Positions 44,421-60,000 of a stretch of 64,000 nucleotides of DNA are shown here, one piece after another; within the stretch, counting starts at the first letter, position 1; every line of letters begins with the position of its first letter. Source of the DNA: Jaltomata sinuosa (lineage: Eukaryota > Streptophyta > Magnoliopsida > Solanales > Solanaceae); the NCBI GenBank assembly GCA_003996215.1, contig QJPP01001559.1:1-64000 (forward strand). The letters run 5' to 3'. The notes beneath the pieces were generated by a model. The model saw nothing but the letters and a program-made list of their open reading frames with translations. It searched no databases and was not told the DNA's origin. A program made the position numbers and the translations under genes.

Positions 44421-45990
44421 CTGTTTTTATGATTAAAGTTAATTGGATGAATGCATGCCATTAATAAAATGGGGGAATAATGTTAGGCTAGAGATAGAAA
44501 ATCCATAGTGGCAATAATATATGTAAAGGTGAAGATCAGAAAGGGACATTGGGTTTGTGTTTCATGAAAAGGGTGTCTTGGTGTCTTAATATATGTCTTA
44601 TTCAAATAAAAACATATATGCAGAGATTGAGCCCTCATTGACTAATTTAAGACCTTGATATTGCCATTACCTTTATGTATGGTCACCTTTGGAGACGACA
44701 CCATATCCAAAATCCCTGTGTCATATCACTTTCATTTGTTGAAAACTGATACCCCTCTTGACTGTGTCGACAACTATATATTATACAATTGTAATTGACA
44801 CATCCATCTTTTGGATATTAATTTTGTGGACTTTCCCATTTAAATTATTGGTCAAGTAACTATCTAGGAACTAGCTGTGCCAAGAGTATTGGATGTTATT
44901 TTGCATCAAAAGGAAACGGATACTGTTTCTTATCCCCACCTAAAACTGAAAGATGTATACATCACATGTACATGAGCTTATGCGGCAAGAGATTTTAGGG
45001 CTTGTTCATGAAGCTTTTGAGTATAACAATCAAAGTCGAAAATGGATCAAGGTAATATTGTTGCTTCACAAGCTGCTGATAAGTGAATGGCTCAACGTGC
45101 AAAGTAAATCATGTACCAATTGTATGATTGGTTGTTCCTAAGCAATATTTTGTGTGACGTGATTTACTTTGAAAAGCTCTCATTTATGTTAGGGTAACAC
45201 TAAATTAAAATGTAACTACCGCACGAATGGGGATTATATAGAGCCTAATGATCAATGGCCAATCACCTTTTACGTTGAAAGAGCAAAATATTCAAGGGAT
45301 ATCAAGATGAAATAATATGAATGATTAAAGTATGTTTTATTGTTTAAACACAATTGGTAATAACCAATATGGTAACCAGAGAGGCAAGATAGTGACAATT
45401 GAAAGATTCTCACTTAGCACTCCCATTCACTGATTCACATGGGAAAAAAGGTCTTTAGTTTTTTATTTTTTATTTTCAAGATTCTTTTCATATGTTAGAG
45501 TTAGGCATGACTTCAACATATATATATATATATATATATATTTATCAAAAATCATAATTACACCGAGGAGGACATAAGTCTTAGCCTCCGAAACATGGTA
45601 AAAGTTGAATAAATTAACTTGATATACAAATACACGCAAAAATATCCGACTTGTGCAGGAATGTTGATGCATTAGTCAGAGTATTCTGTAACATCAACAT
45701 TGGATGTTATGTACATACATATATATTTGCAATCAACACCCAAAAGTAGTTATCTAATAGCATTGATAACATAATTGTTTTTCTTCTGTCAATGTCAAAT
45801 AATGGTTGGGCAAGATCATATGCCTGTAATTAGCTCCTCCCAAAATATAACTCACATTCAAATAATCTGATTGGGAATCGGACAATGCCCATGAACATTC
45901 ATGACAGTAAATTTTGAGAATTATTGACTTTTTCTAGGAATAATTTTTTATTTAATTACAAAAAGTTATGTTTGGTTATAGAATTTTGAG
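44421..45990. other. AT-rich intergenic DNA
   Basis: No gene is supported. A (TA)n run lies at about 45515-45540. A 62-codon open stretch at 44953-45141 has no recognisable domain. Confidence 0.4.
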
Positions 45991-45992
45991 GG

Positions 45993-46939
45993 AAGGGTCA
46001 AAAACACACATAAAGTATTTCCGTTTTTTTAGTTTCATACTTGAACTATCATGCGTGTGAGTTTCCTACCTGAACTATCACCAACTATTTATCAAAATAT
46101 ACACACCTCAAGTATGACTTGTTCACTTTTCTTACCTGCAATATCAGAGTTAAAAGCTTGGATGATCACTCAACTTTGGATAATTGGCTATCATAGTCAT
46201 TCAACTTTGTTTTGTCTTCCAATAGTCATTCAACTTTGGGTAATTAGCCTCCAAAGTCACTCAAATTTGTTTTGTCTTTCAAAAGTCACTCAACTTAACC
46301 AACTTAGCTTCTATGGTCATTATTCCCCCAAATATAATTTTTAGTACCTATTTAATGATATGACAATTGCAAGTTTTTAGAAAATATTTTAAAATTTTAG
46401 AATTAATATTTAATTATTAAGTTTTCAGTTAAAATTTTTTATTCTTATTTTCTTGTTTTTAATTTGTTTTTGTTTTTCATTTTTTTTTTCATTAATCGAA
46501 TTTAATATGGCATTGTCTTAAATATAAATATTTTAGATATGTTGAGAGATATACTCAAATAGTCAAATTCGCATTTTCTATAACCGATTATATCATCTTA
46601 TCTTAGCAATTTCATAATTTTTATTTTATTTTTCTCTCGCATTATTTTTCATTAATTAAATTAATAAGATATTATTTTAAACATAACTTTAAATATATTA
46701 GTGGGATATATCCAAATAGTCAAATTCGTATTTTAGATATGGCTCCACTCTGCTCATAGACAACCTACATAGAAAGAAAATAATACAAAATAATTACTTA
46801 TAATTTTAATGAAAAAAGAATGATCTAATAAAAAATCTCTTGAATTTTATATTTTGATTTTTCTACATTTTAACATAAAATTTCTTATGACACAAGTTTT
46901 AGCAAAAAAATGACCCTAGAACCACTGATCATAATTTGA

Positions 46940-47015
<76 letters not shown>

Positions 47016-48156
47016 GATTGTCATACAACTTAACATAAAAAATTATATAAAATAAATCATGTAACTAAAAGAACACCATAAAGTCGATCTCCTAATCATT
47101 TTCAACTAACTTAAATAAGTAATTAAGTCAAAATTTTACCAAATCTTAGTGCTACATTCAATTTCATGTAATTTTTTACTTTTTTGATAGCTTTAAATTT
47201 GTATCTTAATCGGACACAAATTTAATTTGAGACTTATTTTTAGACTGTAATTGCATGTAATCGAAGTATCAAGCAGTCAAAGTCAAATTTTGATTTTATG
47301 AGTTCTGAATTTTAAAATCACTATTTCAAGTGATAAAAATCAGGTTCTAAATTTAATACTTGCACATATTTAATAAATTTCATATTATAAATATATCATT
47401 CTAAATATAATTAGTTACATAAAACATGAATTTAATTATTTAAATATATTCACTAACATGTCTAAAGTTATTTTTAAAACAATACCTTATTAATTTAATT
47501 AATGAAAATAACGCGAGAGAAAAATAAATAAAAATTATGGAGCTACTATAAATAAGATGATATAATCAGTTATAGAAAACACGAATTTGACTATTTGTAT
47601 ATCTCGTAACATATTTAAAATATTTATACTCAACACAACACTATATTAAATTCAATTAGTGAAGACTAACAAGAAAAACAAAAATAAATTTAAAACCAAA
47701 AAATAAGAATAAAAGATTTAATTGAGAACTTAATATTAATTTTAAAATTTAAAATTTTTTTTCTAAAAAATTACCCCTGTCACATTATTAATTAGATACA
47801 AAAATTATAATTTTGGGAATAATGACCATGGAAGCTAAGTTGGCAAAGTTGAGTGACCTTTGGAAGACAAAATAAGTTGAGTGACTATGTAAGCCAATTA
47901 ATCAAAGTTGAGTGACTTTTGAAAGACAAAACAAAGTTGAGTAACTATAGTGACCAATTACCCAAAGTTGAGTGATCATCCAAGCTTCTCATTCTGCAGT
48001 ATCACCACGTTCATGTATGATCAAAAGTGAACAATTGATAGTTGAGGCGTGTTTTGATAAATAGTTGGTGATACTTCAGATAGAAAACTCACACACATAG
48101 ATAATTCAGGTATAAAACTCAAAAAACTGAGATATTTAGGTGTGTTTTTTACCATT
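45993..48156. mobile_element. Giant fold-back element, about 745-bp inverted arms
   Basis: The left arm (45993 to about 46735) pairs with the right arm (about 47405-48156) along its whole length. The outer part carries AAAAACACACCTA-type and CACCAACTATTTATCAAAA text. The middle part carries AAGCTTGGATGATCACTCAAC and repeated AGTCACTCAACTT motifs. The inner part carries TTCATTAATTAAATTAATAAG and ATCATCTTAT. The loop (about 46740-47400) includes a (TA)n run at 46940-47008. There is no transposase. Long arms suggest the Mutator superfamily, but no TSD was identified, so the class is inferred. The outer and middle segments are each known as separate TIR types, so a nested origin is possible. Confidence 0.85.
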
Positions 48157-48241
48157 AAATCTTAAAATTTTCAAATCCAACTTGGAGTTGGATTCCAAAT
48201 TTGAAAAAATGGTCAAAAGCAATTTTCCAACTCCATATTCA

Positions 48242-51061
<2,820 letters not shown>

Positions 51062-51254
51062 TATATTATTGGGAAAAGTACACTAAATGGACTAAAAACT
51101 TAAATTATTTACACCTACATGCCCCCTCCCTTAATAAATTCTATGATATCCAATCAGCTACAATTAATTACCCCATATACCCCCTTCCCTTTGAAATTTA
51201 CTTTTGCAGGTGTTTTCCTTTTTGGGAATATATCGTTGCGGTCTTAAGCAAACC

Positions 51255-52700
51255 TCAATGATATCATGACAGTATATGAATATATTGTGATGGTATCATA
51301 GAGGACTGATGAGTGTCTCATTTGAAGGACTGAAATAGTCTTTCATGATACCATGTCAGTATATAGATACTATATTATGGAGGATTGTTTAGTGTCTCAT
51401 TGTAGGATGATACCATGCTGGTAGATGAATATATTGTGGTGGTATATTAAGGAGTGTCTCATTAAAAGATTGAAACAGTCTTTCATGATACCATCTCAGT
51501 ATATCGATATACTATGATGGTATCATCGAGGATTGAGGAATGTCTCTTTGAAGGATAATACCATCCTTGTATATGGATATACTGTGATGGTATCATGGAG
51601 GCCTCACTGAAGGATTGAAGCAGACATCAATGACACTATGATAGTATATAGACATAATGTGATAGTACTATCATGAGCTGAAGCAAATCTAAATGATACC
51701 ATGTTAGTATATAGATATATTGTGATGGGATTATGACTTGACACGGAGTTTATGAAAGTAAAGAAAAAGAATTGAAGTATACATCAATGATACTATGTCA
51801 GTATATAGATATCTGTGAAGGTATTGTGGAGATCTCACTGAAGGACTGAAGCAGATATCAATGATATCATGACAATATATGGATATATAATGATGGCATC
51901 ATGGAGAATTGAGGAGTGTCTTATTAAAAGACCAAAATAGTCCACGATACCATGCCAGTATATTGATATACTATAATAGTATACTGAGTAGTATCTCATT
52001 GAAAGAATAAAACAGTCATCCATGATACCAAGTCAATATATAAATATATTGCAATGGTATCATAGACGACTGGGGAGTGTCTCATTAAAATATGATACTA
52101 TGAAAGTATATAGATATACTCTGGTGGTATATTGAGGAGTGTATCATTGAAGGACTGAAGCAATCCTCCATGATACCATCACAATATATAGATATACTGT
52201 GATGGTATCATAGAGGTCTCACTAAGGACTGAAATAGACATTAATGATACCACGATAGTATATAGATATATTGTAATGGTATCATTGCGGTCTGAAGTAA
52301 ACCTCAATGATACCATGATAGTATATCAATATATTCTGATGGTATTATAAAGGATTGAGTAATGTCTAATTGAAGGACCAAAACAGTTATCAATGATACT
52401 ATGCCAATATATAAATATATTGTGATGGTATCATAAAGAACTCATGATTGTCTCATTAATGGATGATACCATTTCAGTATATAAATATATTGTGATGGTA
52501 TACTAAGAAATATTTAGTATATCTCATTGAATGACTAAAACAGTCATCCATGATACAATGCCAGTATATAGATATATTATGATGGTATACTGAGTTGTGT
52601 CACATTGAAAGACTTACGTAGTCCTCCATGATACTATGTCAGTATATAAATATAATGTGATGGTATCATGGATGAGTAGTGTCTGATTGAAGGACTTAAG
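51255..52700 (+). repeat. Minisatellite, about 76-bp unit, about 19 copies, hairpin core
   Basis: Each unit contains TGATACCATG, then about 18 bases of TCAGTATATAGATATATTG, then TGATGGTATCA, followed by a GAGGA-TGAGGAGTGTCTCATTGAAGGA spacer. TGATACCAT and ATGGTATCA are reverse complements, so every unit can form a short stem and loop. Unit length varies from about 60 to 95 bp, and copies diverge by 10-25 per cent by eye. Confidence 0.92.
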
Positions 52701-52704
52701 TATA

Positions 52705-53180
52705 CCTCAATGAAAAAGAACAAAAAAAAAGTGAATGAAATTAGATTATAGAGAAAAAGATAAAAAACTAAATGATTAAATAAAATTAGAATAAAAAAAA
52801 CAAAAAACTAAGAAAAGACCCAAAATTGATATGAAATTAGATTACGGTGAAAAACAAAGAATAATATGATTTGAGAAAAAAACAAAAAAAAGTATAGAAA
52901 TAAAAAATAAATAAAAAAGGAGAATCAAATTGAGGAGAAAAAAGTAGAGAAATAAAAAAGGAGAAAAAAAGAGAGTCAAAATTGAGAACAAATTAAATTA
53001 TGGTGTAAAAAGAAAATAAAAAATAATATAATTTGAAAAAAAAAATGAACAGAGAAACATAAAATTAAAAAAAAGATAAAGAAAAAAAATGAGTACAGAA
53101 AAGGAGAAAAGAAGGAAAAATGAAAAAGAGTAGAGAAATAAAAAAGAAAAAGAACGAAAAAGGAGCTAAATAACTACCAA
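52705..53180 (+). repeat. Purine-rich tract (A/G) next to the minisatellite
   Basis: Nearly 480 bp is made of A and G with few pyrimidines (GAAAAAGA, AAAAGGAGAA and similar). GATTA(T/C)(A/G)G(A/T)GAAAAA-like phrases recur at about 52743, 52850 and 52995, suggesting decayed tandem copies of about 110-140 bp. Confidence 0.7.
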
Positions 53181-53297
53181 AGTTACAAGAGAAGGGGACA
53201 TTTTCTATAATTAGTTAGAGGGTATTTCTTGTAAAGAGGTATTTAGTTGTAAATAGTTTGCTCCAATGAAACATGCATGTACTTTCCCTATATTATT

Positions 53298-55530
53298 ACC
53301 CATTTCACTAGTTACAAATAAAATAGTCTCTTCTCTAATTTGAAAAAAATATATAATAAAACATAACTCCAACAATTATATATACATAACTTGTTACCAA
53401 TTGAAGGCGTAAAAGAATTAATGGATGGGCCATTATAAAGGATTGCACTTTCAGTCTCGCAAGGTAAATTACGACACTAACTTTGAACGCATGCAAGATC
53501 TATCACTGATTTATTAGAACAAAGGACGTCTGTGGGGAAAAAGGAAACTCTCATTTCTCTTGAAGAAACTTTACAAGAAGAAGAAATCTATTTGTCGAGA
53601 AACTATATCGAGAATACTATTCATGACAATAATATTCTTGTCTGGCTCGCGTGACACACACATCCTCACACGCTAAAAAACTTTCTCCTTGTTGGACTAA
53701 AACAATGCCAATTAGCAGCCTAGACTATTGCAATTAGCTGGCGGTCTAGCTTGTTTGGTCTTTGATTCCCTTTTTTTTAGCATAGCCTTTTAAGTTGACA
53801 CGATTAAAGAAAAAAAATCAACTTTTAATAATCACTCACACGACCCTCATTTCACACGCGCGCGAATTTAATGTGGAAAGAGGCATCTGAAGATAAGACT
53901 GTCTTTTTATCACGATTTTCGATAATTTCACGATATCTTTTCTCGACAAATTACCGTATCGTACAAAGAATTGCCCAAATGCTTCAAGTGTACTTGAAAA
54001 GATAGTTATTGCAAAATACTCCCTCTTTTATTTTTTTGAAAAAAAATTATCTTTTAATTAGTTGGTTCTTTACCCAATTATTGTAATATATGGCGTTTTG
54101 GATGATGATTATAAAATGTGTGAAATTTATAGTTTAAACAACTTTTTTACATGTTAAGGTTAAAGTTGCTTTTATGTCTGCATTTCGAAATATTTAGTAT
54201 CAAATGTTGAAACTATTTCACTGGTGCGTTTGGTACTAACAAAAATATTTTTGAAAAATAAGTGATTTATTTATTTTTGAGTATTTGATAATTAAGTAAA
54301 AAAGTATTCTAAAAATATTTATATATAATGTAGAAAAAAACATTATGGGGTGGAGGGGGGGGGGGGGGGGTTCAAGGGTGAGCGTTGGAAGCATTGGGGG
54401 TGAGGAGGAGGGCAGAATACAATGAATTTGGAATGCTATTTAAACTTTTTTCTATACTCAAAAGTCATTTTTTGATTTTTTAGAATTTGTTTTTTGGAAT
54501 AATATATTTTTTAAAATATTTTAACAAAACTATTAAAAAAATTGAAAAATCGTCCATACTAAACATAACCTAAATATCACAATGTTTCATATAAAAATCG
54601 CGTAGCAAGTAAAACTAATATTCTTCCTATATGAGAAGCTCTAGTGTGACAACATGCAACATATGGACGACATGCCTGCTTTGATGAGCTTCATTGCTTC
54701 ATATTCTTCTTCATTTTAATTTATTTATTTTATATTAAAAAGTATTATAAATCACAATAAATAATTAATTACTCATTATATATTTAAAAATTATATTAAA
54801 AGTATTATAAATTACATTAATTACCAACTTAAAATATTCTTATATGAATTTCATTGATCTAAATAAAATAATGTATGCATATCTAATAACTTATCAACTA
54901 AACCGATGAAGATTTTCAATTATAAGTGATAAAATTAAGCATATTTTAGAATTTTAGAATTTCAATATTAGACTCGTGCATAACAAACTTCTAGTAAAGT
55001 AAAAAGTGTAGACCATGCGAGGGCGGACTCCCACTCATGGAAATTAAGTCGAAAACCCGTGTTCAAGCACCAACCTATGGTCATTCAGTTTTTATTGTAT
55101 TATGCTCAAGTCATAAAATCATTTTATAACAAAAATTACTTAATTATATTTAAGCATGAAGAAAGTCCTTAAATTATCTTTACAATTTACAAAAACTACT
55201 TAACTTTATTTAAGTATCATAGAAACTAGAAAGTCACTTGACGGAAATAAATCAAACATCTTTTATGATGTTTAGGCAAACTTAAGTGACTATTTTTGTT
55301 CTAAAAAATGTTAAAGAGACTTCCTATGGTACTTTTATAAAAATTGTTAAGTAATTTTCTATGGTACTTAAATAAAATTAAATATTTTTTATTAGAAAGA
55401 TATTTTTATTATTTTTAGTACAGTAAAATAAAAATTGAGGGCCCGTCAGAAGCAAACAGTTGGCCACTCATGATAACTTATAATGCAATAATAAAATAGT
55501 AAAAAAAAAAAAAACTTAGAATTTACCTTT
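53298..55530. other. AT-rich intergenic DNA with a G-run
   Basis: No gene is supported. A run of about 16 G lies at 54354-54370. 55130-55390 has AAGTCAC and GTGACTAT phrases in opposite orientation, a decayed TIR repeat like that at 39430-39640. Confidence 0.45.
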
Positions 55531-55593
55531 TTGCTTTTGTCTTTCTTCTCTCTTCCGCGGCTGATTCCGCTTTGACCATCTGATCATTATCAA
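55530..55593 (+). other. Possible 5'UTR exon of the BPA1-like gene
   Basis: A pyrimidine-rich, less AT-biased leader (CTTTCTTCTCTCTTCCGCGG) ends at a donor-like CAAGTGAGA near 55592. A matching acceptor (TTTATCAG) lies at 57018, 42 bp before the start codon. This would give a 5'UTR intron of about 1.4 kb. Position and composition are suggestive only. Confidence 0.4.
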
Positions 55594-55879
55594 GTGAGAT
55601 TCTAATTTGTACCCTTTTTTTTAATGCGTTAGTTCCCTTTCTAATATTATGAATATATCTGTTTGTTTTATTGAAAATAGATGCATCTGTAAATTCAATC
55701 ATTTCTTCGCTTTACCCTGATCTCTATGTATTGTCCCAAATTCTGCTAACTTTTTATGAATATCATTGCTGATTCTTGCAAGTATGAGATTCTGAAAATA
55801 TCTAATTTTATGGATCCCCTAATTATTCTTCAAAAGTCAATATATTTTGAGTATTGTAATGATAATTGAAATAGGCTTG

Positions 55880-56338
55880 CACAGTGAAGCGGGTTGAGAA
55901 TCCTGAGTTCTTAGGTTCAAATCCCAGCAGGGACACAAAACACTAGGAGTTGTTTGGTAGATTATAAGAATAATACTGAATAGTGTGTATCAGTAATGTT
56001 GCGATTAGTTATGCGGGGATTATTTCTTATCCACAGTTTGGTGTATTAAGAGCAGTTCTGTCTTTACCCATGCTTATCCATGTGTTAATAGCCCATGTAT
56101 TGTTAATACAAAATCCTACCAAACAAAGGATTAAATAATACCCTTATTAATACATGTATAAGATTCTCAAATACATTCTACCAAACGATCTCTAGGTGAT
56201 TTCTTCCCATCTGTCCTAACCTTGGTGGATAGAGTTATCTGATACTTGTTGTTGGTGGGAGGTAAAGGTATCTCGCTGGAATTAGTTGAGGTGCGCGCAA
56301 GCTGGTCTGAACGCCATGGTTATAAAAAAATAATAATA
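55880..56338 (+). mobile_element. tRNA-derived SINE interrupted by a MITE
   Basis: The left part has CAGTGAAGCGGGTTGAGAATCC and box-B-like GGTTCAAATCCCAGCAGGGAC. The right part has GGTGATTTCTTCCCATCTGTCC, GTTGGTGGGAGGTAAAGG and GAGGTGCGCGCAAGCTGG, ending in TATAAAAAAATAATAATA. This is a well-known Solanaceae SINE body. The 13-bp flanks TGAAATAGGCTTG (55867-55879) and TGAAATGGGCTTG (56339-56351) are a TSD with one mismatch. A MITE splits the SINE at 55947-56192. Confidence 0.85.
55947..56192. mobile_element. Small MITE nested in the SINE
   Basis: TIRs GAGTTGTTTGGTAG and (inverted) GAGATCGTTTGGTAG flank 246 bp, with TAG on each side (55944-55946 and 56193-56195; a fourth base, C, also matches). 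Removing it restores the SINE sequence across CACTAGGTGATTTC. The short TSD and the TTGTTTGGTA ends suggest a Tourist-like (PIF/Harbinger) MITE, but the class is not certain. Confidence 0.82.
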
Positions 56339-57059
56339 TGAAATGGGCTTGAATAGAGAGAAATGAATATTAAGGATAAATATAACGACCGACTATGAAG
56401 ATCTCTTATTAGTTCTTTAGTCTAAAGTGTTCTATCATATTATTTGGAGAACTAACTGAAACTTGTTTTGAAGTCTTATGAAGAATACTCGTTCTAAATC
56501 TGTTCAGGACTTAGGGGCTTTATTATCTGAGTGATTAAATTACTTATAGATCCTATTTCAATAGCCAGAATGCACTTAGCACTGATGAGCTGATAAAGTT
56601 TTTGGGACACCCTTTTTTATCTGGGAGCTGTGCTATTTCTTTGTGCTTCTTACTTCTTCATACAGAAAATATCGTTGACCTTAATACAAACACTTCTTTT
56701 GTTCTTCTATTTCAAGATAATTGCAGATGTCACATCCTAAAGAATATTATATCTTTATTTAACCTGATAAAAAAATATTTCTTATATAAAGGAGTTTTAG
56801 AAATGTATATCACGATCATACATTATTTCATCTGTATACAAAAGGATCGTAAAGATTGAATCTGTTTAATTTTTTCAATGTTCTTTTCCTTAAAAGTGGC
56901 CTCGACAAGCCATGGATTGAGAAGTATTGACGTGGTGATAGATTAACAGACTTGAGTTAACTTTTATTTTTTTTGGCTCTTACCAATTTTGAATGATTAT
57001 TCTTCCTGATTTATCAGGTTAAGTCACCTTTACTTGGGATTTGAACCGTGTCTATATCC

Positions 57060-60000
57060 ATGTATTTGGGTCATTACACAGCAGAAGTCACGGGTCTTTC
57101 TCCCAAAGCTACAGAGAAAGATGTCTATGAATTTTTCTCTCACTGTGGTGAAATTGAACAAGCAGAGATTATCAGGTAGCTTTTCATTTGTTTGAGTTTT
57201 CCTGCAATTTCTGCTACAGCATAGTTGTGATTTCGAGCTGATTATTGTCGGTGCTGTGAATTTATGCTTGGCGATTGTTTCCAGAATTGGTCTATCTAAG
57301 ATGTAAGAGTTAATGCACATGCCTAATCAATAGTATTCTGTTTGCATGGCCTATTGCAAATCTGCCTTATGAAATATGTCAAGTAATACATGTCTTGCCA
57401 CTTTTTCCCCTGTGACTTCTTCGGAGCATAATGAAATGTCAACAAGAGTTTATGTGTTCCTATAATTTCTGAGATGTTTGCATAGAGAGAACAAGGTTAT
57501 CATCCAATAATGTTCGATGTTGACAGTCCCATGTGCCTGTGCCTCTGGCGAGTAGTGAAGCATATGATCTCAATGTCCTGATACTCTACAAGGAATTCCA
57601 AACTTTCTAGTTTCTACATCAAAAGGATGTTTAAACTTTAAACAAACTAGCAGATAGCGAGATTTCAATGTTATTAAGCTGTGTGAGAAAATGATGGATG
57701 TTCTTTACCCTTCCTGATTTCAAGTGTTGCCTTTATTGAATGCAGATTGAGTGAATATGCTTCTATAGCCTATGTTACGTTCAAGGATACTTATGCACTG
57801 GAAACTGCTATTTTACTCACTGTAAGTTTCTCCGTTACTCTGCCGTTATGTTAGTCCTACTTAGCAGAAAGAACCTGCAAGGTGAATGATGTTACATATT
57901 CAATGCTCCATGTCTATATGCTATTGAGTCAAGTTTATACTTACCACCACCAAGATGAACATCAATATGATCCTCTTCAGCAATTTCTGTATAGTTAAAG
58001 GTTAACCATATATACGCTATGACCAAAATTTCAAAAAGTCTTTTTGTTGGCTTGCTTATTTGTATCTCCTTCTAAGCTTATAATTTCTTTGTTTAGCTAG
58101 GGAGAGAGTATTCAATTATCTACCAAATTAGGAGCTTGCAGTAACTTTCTAAACTCAAGCTTTAGAAGCGTCAATACAAAATATTATATTTATATCTGGA
58201 TTCCTTGGACATGAATTTTCAAATTAAGATTGTTGGCTTGTTCTTTTCACTTATAAGTATTTGAGCCTTTTGATTTCTAGCTGAACATAAATTAACAGCC
58301 TTTGTGCAACACCTGGAAGATCCTTTTAAAGAGCTCTGATGTGCTATCCTATGTAGACAAGTTCTTAGTAAATATATTTTTTATATCCGCAACAAAATGC
58401 AGTGTGGACTCCCTCATTTAAATCTGTTGTGCCAATTCTTTAAATCTAATAAATCTCGTAATAATGGGATCAATTTTATCTCTGACACAATGTGTTGTAT
58501 TTAAATCCAATATCATTCCGTACATTACTGCTTACAAGGTTGCTATAACCTTGACTCTCATTTGTTTTTGTTCCTTTTTAGGAGAAAAGAAGATTCTATA
58601 AGAGAAATTGATGCTATGTGAGATGAGCTTTGGTGGTAACAAAGTTACCACTACCTATGTGTCATTCTATTTGGTCTAGTTTAACTGAGAGACGAACAAC
58701 CCCGAGCGATAGCACTAAAAGATACTTAAAACCCAAATACATATGGTTGCAATGATTTAATATGATCTACTCTTGTAGTGACACTTCCGCCATGAAAATA
58801 TATGTGAGTGTTGTATATTTTTGAATTTTTAAAAATGTAATTAGGTAAAGATAACTCTTCCTGAAAAAAGCTTCCAGTTATTTGTGTACCCACCAACCAT
58901 AGAGGAAGTAGATCATTGATTCTAGGACGTGGGAATATGAAACTAGTCTTTATGCTATACCATTTTTTATTCTCTATTTGTATTTGGAGACGTCTTGGTA
59001 CTAGTGCTTGAGTTGTGTATCCCAGTTTCCTGCTTTTCTATAACCTTTGTTTGAAATTAACATTTTGATTCCATATCTAGTTTTCTCGTTATTGTTCTCT
59101 TTTTCTTCATTTTCCTTGTTCTCTCTGTTTTAGTTGGACATATGTGCATCGAGTGAAATGGTAGATTTATTTCTTAGGTGCTAGTACTGCATTCACTAAA
59201 TTCATACAGCTAACTTTATGTTTCAGATTTGTACCTATCAAATTTTTTTTAACCTTTTAGTCTTGATTCAGGGATCCACTATATTAGATCAATGTGTTCG
59301 GGTATCTCGCTTGGAAGCACATGTAGATGAAGACGATCCTTGGAATAACTATATAGATAAGGTGGAGAATGGAAGCAGCTCTGCGGTAGGCTTTTTCCAT
59401 TTGATCTCCTTTAGTTCAAGGTTTCCTTATTTGTCGGGACAATCAACTCTCATATTGCCTATCTATTAGGATAAATGAAAATAAAAATGTTATATCATTC
59501 ATGGGTAAATTAATAGGAGTATGATCTCAGTGGCAGTTCCGCTTTTGAGATTAATTAGCCCCTAAGGGACAGTTTGCATGCAAAGAGTATCCAATTCATG
59601 AACTGAGCTTCTCATGGCTTTGCTTTCTTTGGTTAGCTCTAGAGCTGAGGATACATAATTAATATACTAGCTTATTTTACTATTCTTCTTTTCCTTTTGT
59701 TATTCTTTTCTTGATAAAAGTATTTGTACATTATCACAATTATTGAGTTCCCTAAAGTTCAGTTAAACTCTTGTTAATTAATTTGGGGAAAGTTCATTCA
59801 GAAAGTTATAAACTTTATTGACTGAGGTATGTTGGTGGAGATGTAAGAACAAAGTAATTCTTCAAACAACTCACTCCTCCCTCCAAATAGTCTGTCTTCG
59901 TTTCTTTGTTTCTTTTTTCGCTTTCTTTTTTGTTCTGCTGTTTTCCAGTTTTATCTTTATGCTTAGCTTCCCTGATGCTTTACTTGAGCTGAGGATCTCT

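Larger units (their letters stand above)
51071..53288. mobile_element. Mutator-like non-autonomous element carrying a minisatellite, 9-bp TSD
   Basis: Ends GGGAAAAGTACA and inverted GGGAAAGTACAT, with the direct repeat TATATTATT at 51062-51070 and 53289-53297. The first 100 bp and the last 110 bp are related in inverted orientation (AACTTAAATTATTTACA against CAAACTATTTACAAC). Inside are a short unique stretch, a minisatellite (51255-52700), and a 480-bp purine-rich tract (52705-53180). There is no transposase. Confidence 0.82.

Noticed and set aside
44953..45141. 62-codon open stretch
   Set aside because: No domain and no gene context; likely chance.
51255..52700. CRISPR-like look of regularly spaced palindromic repeats
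   Set aside because: The units are contiguous tandem repeats with drifting spacers inside a plant transposon; there are no unique spacers, no leader and no cas genes.
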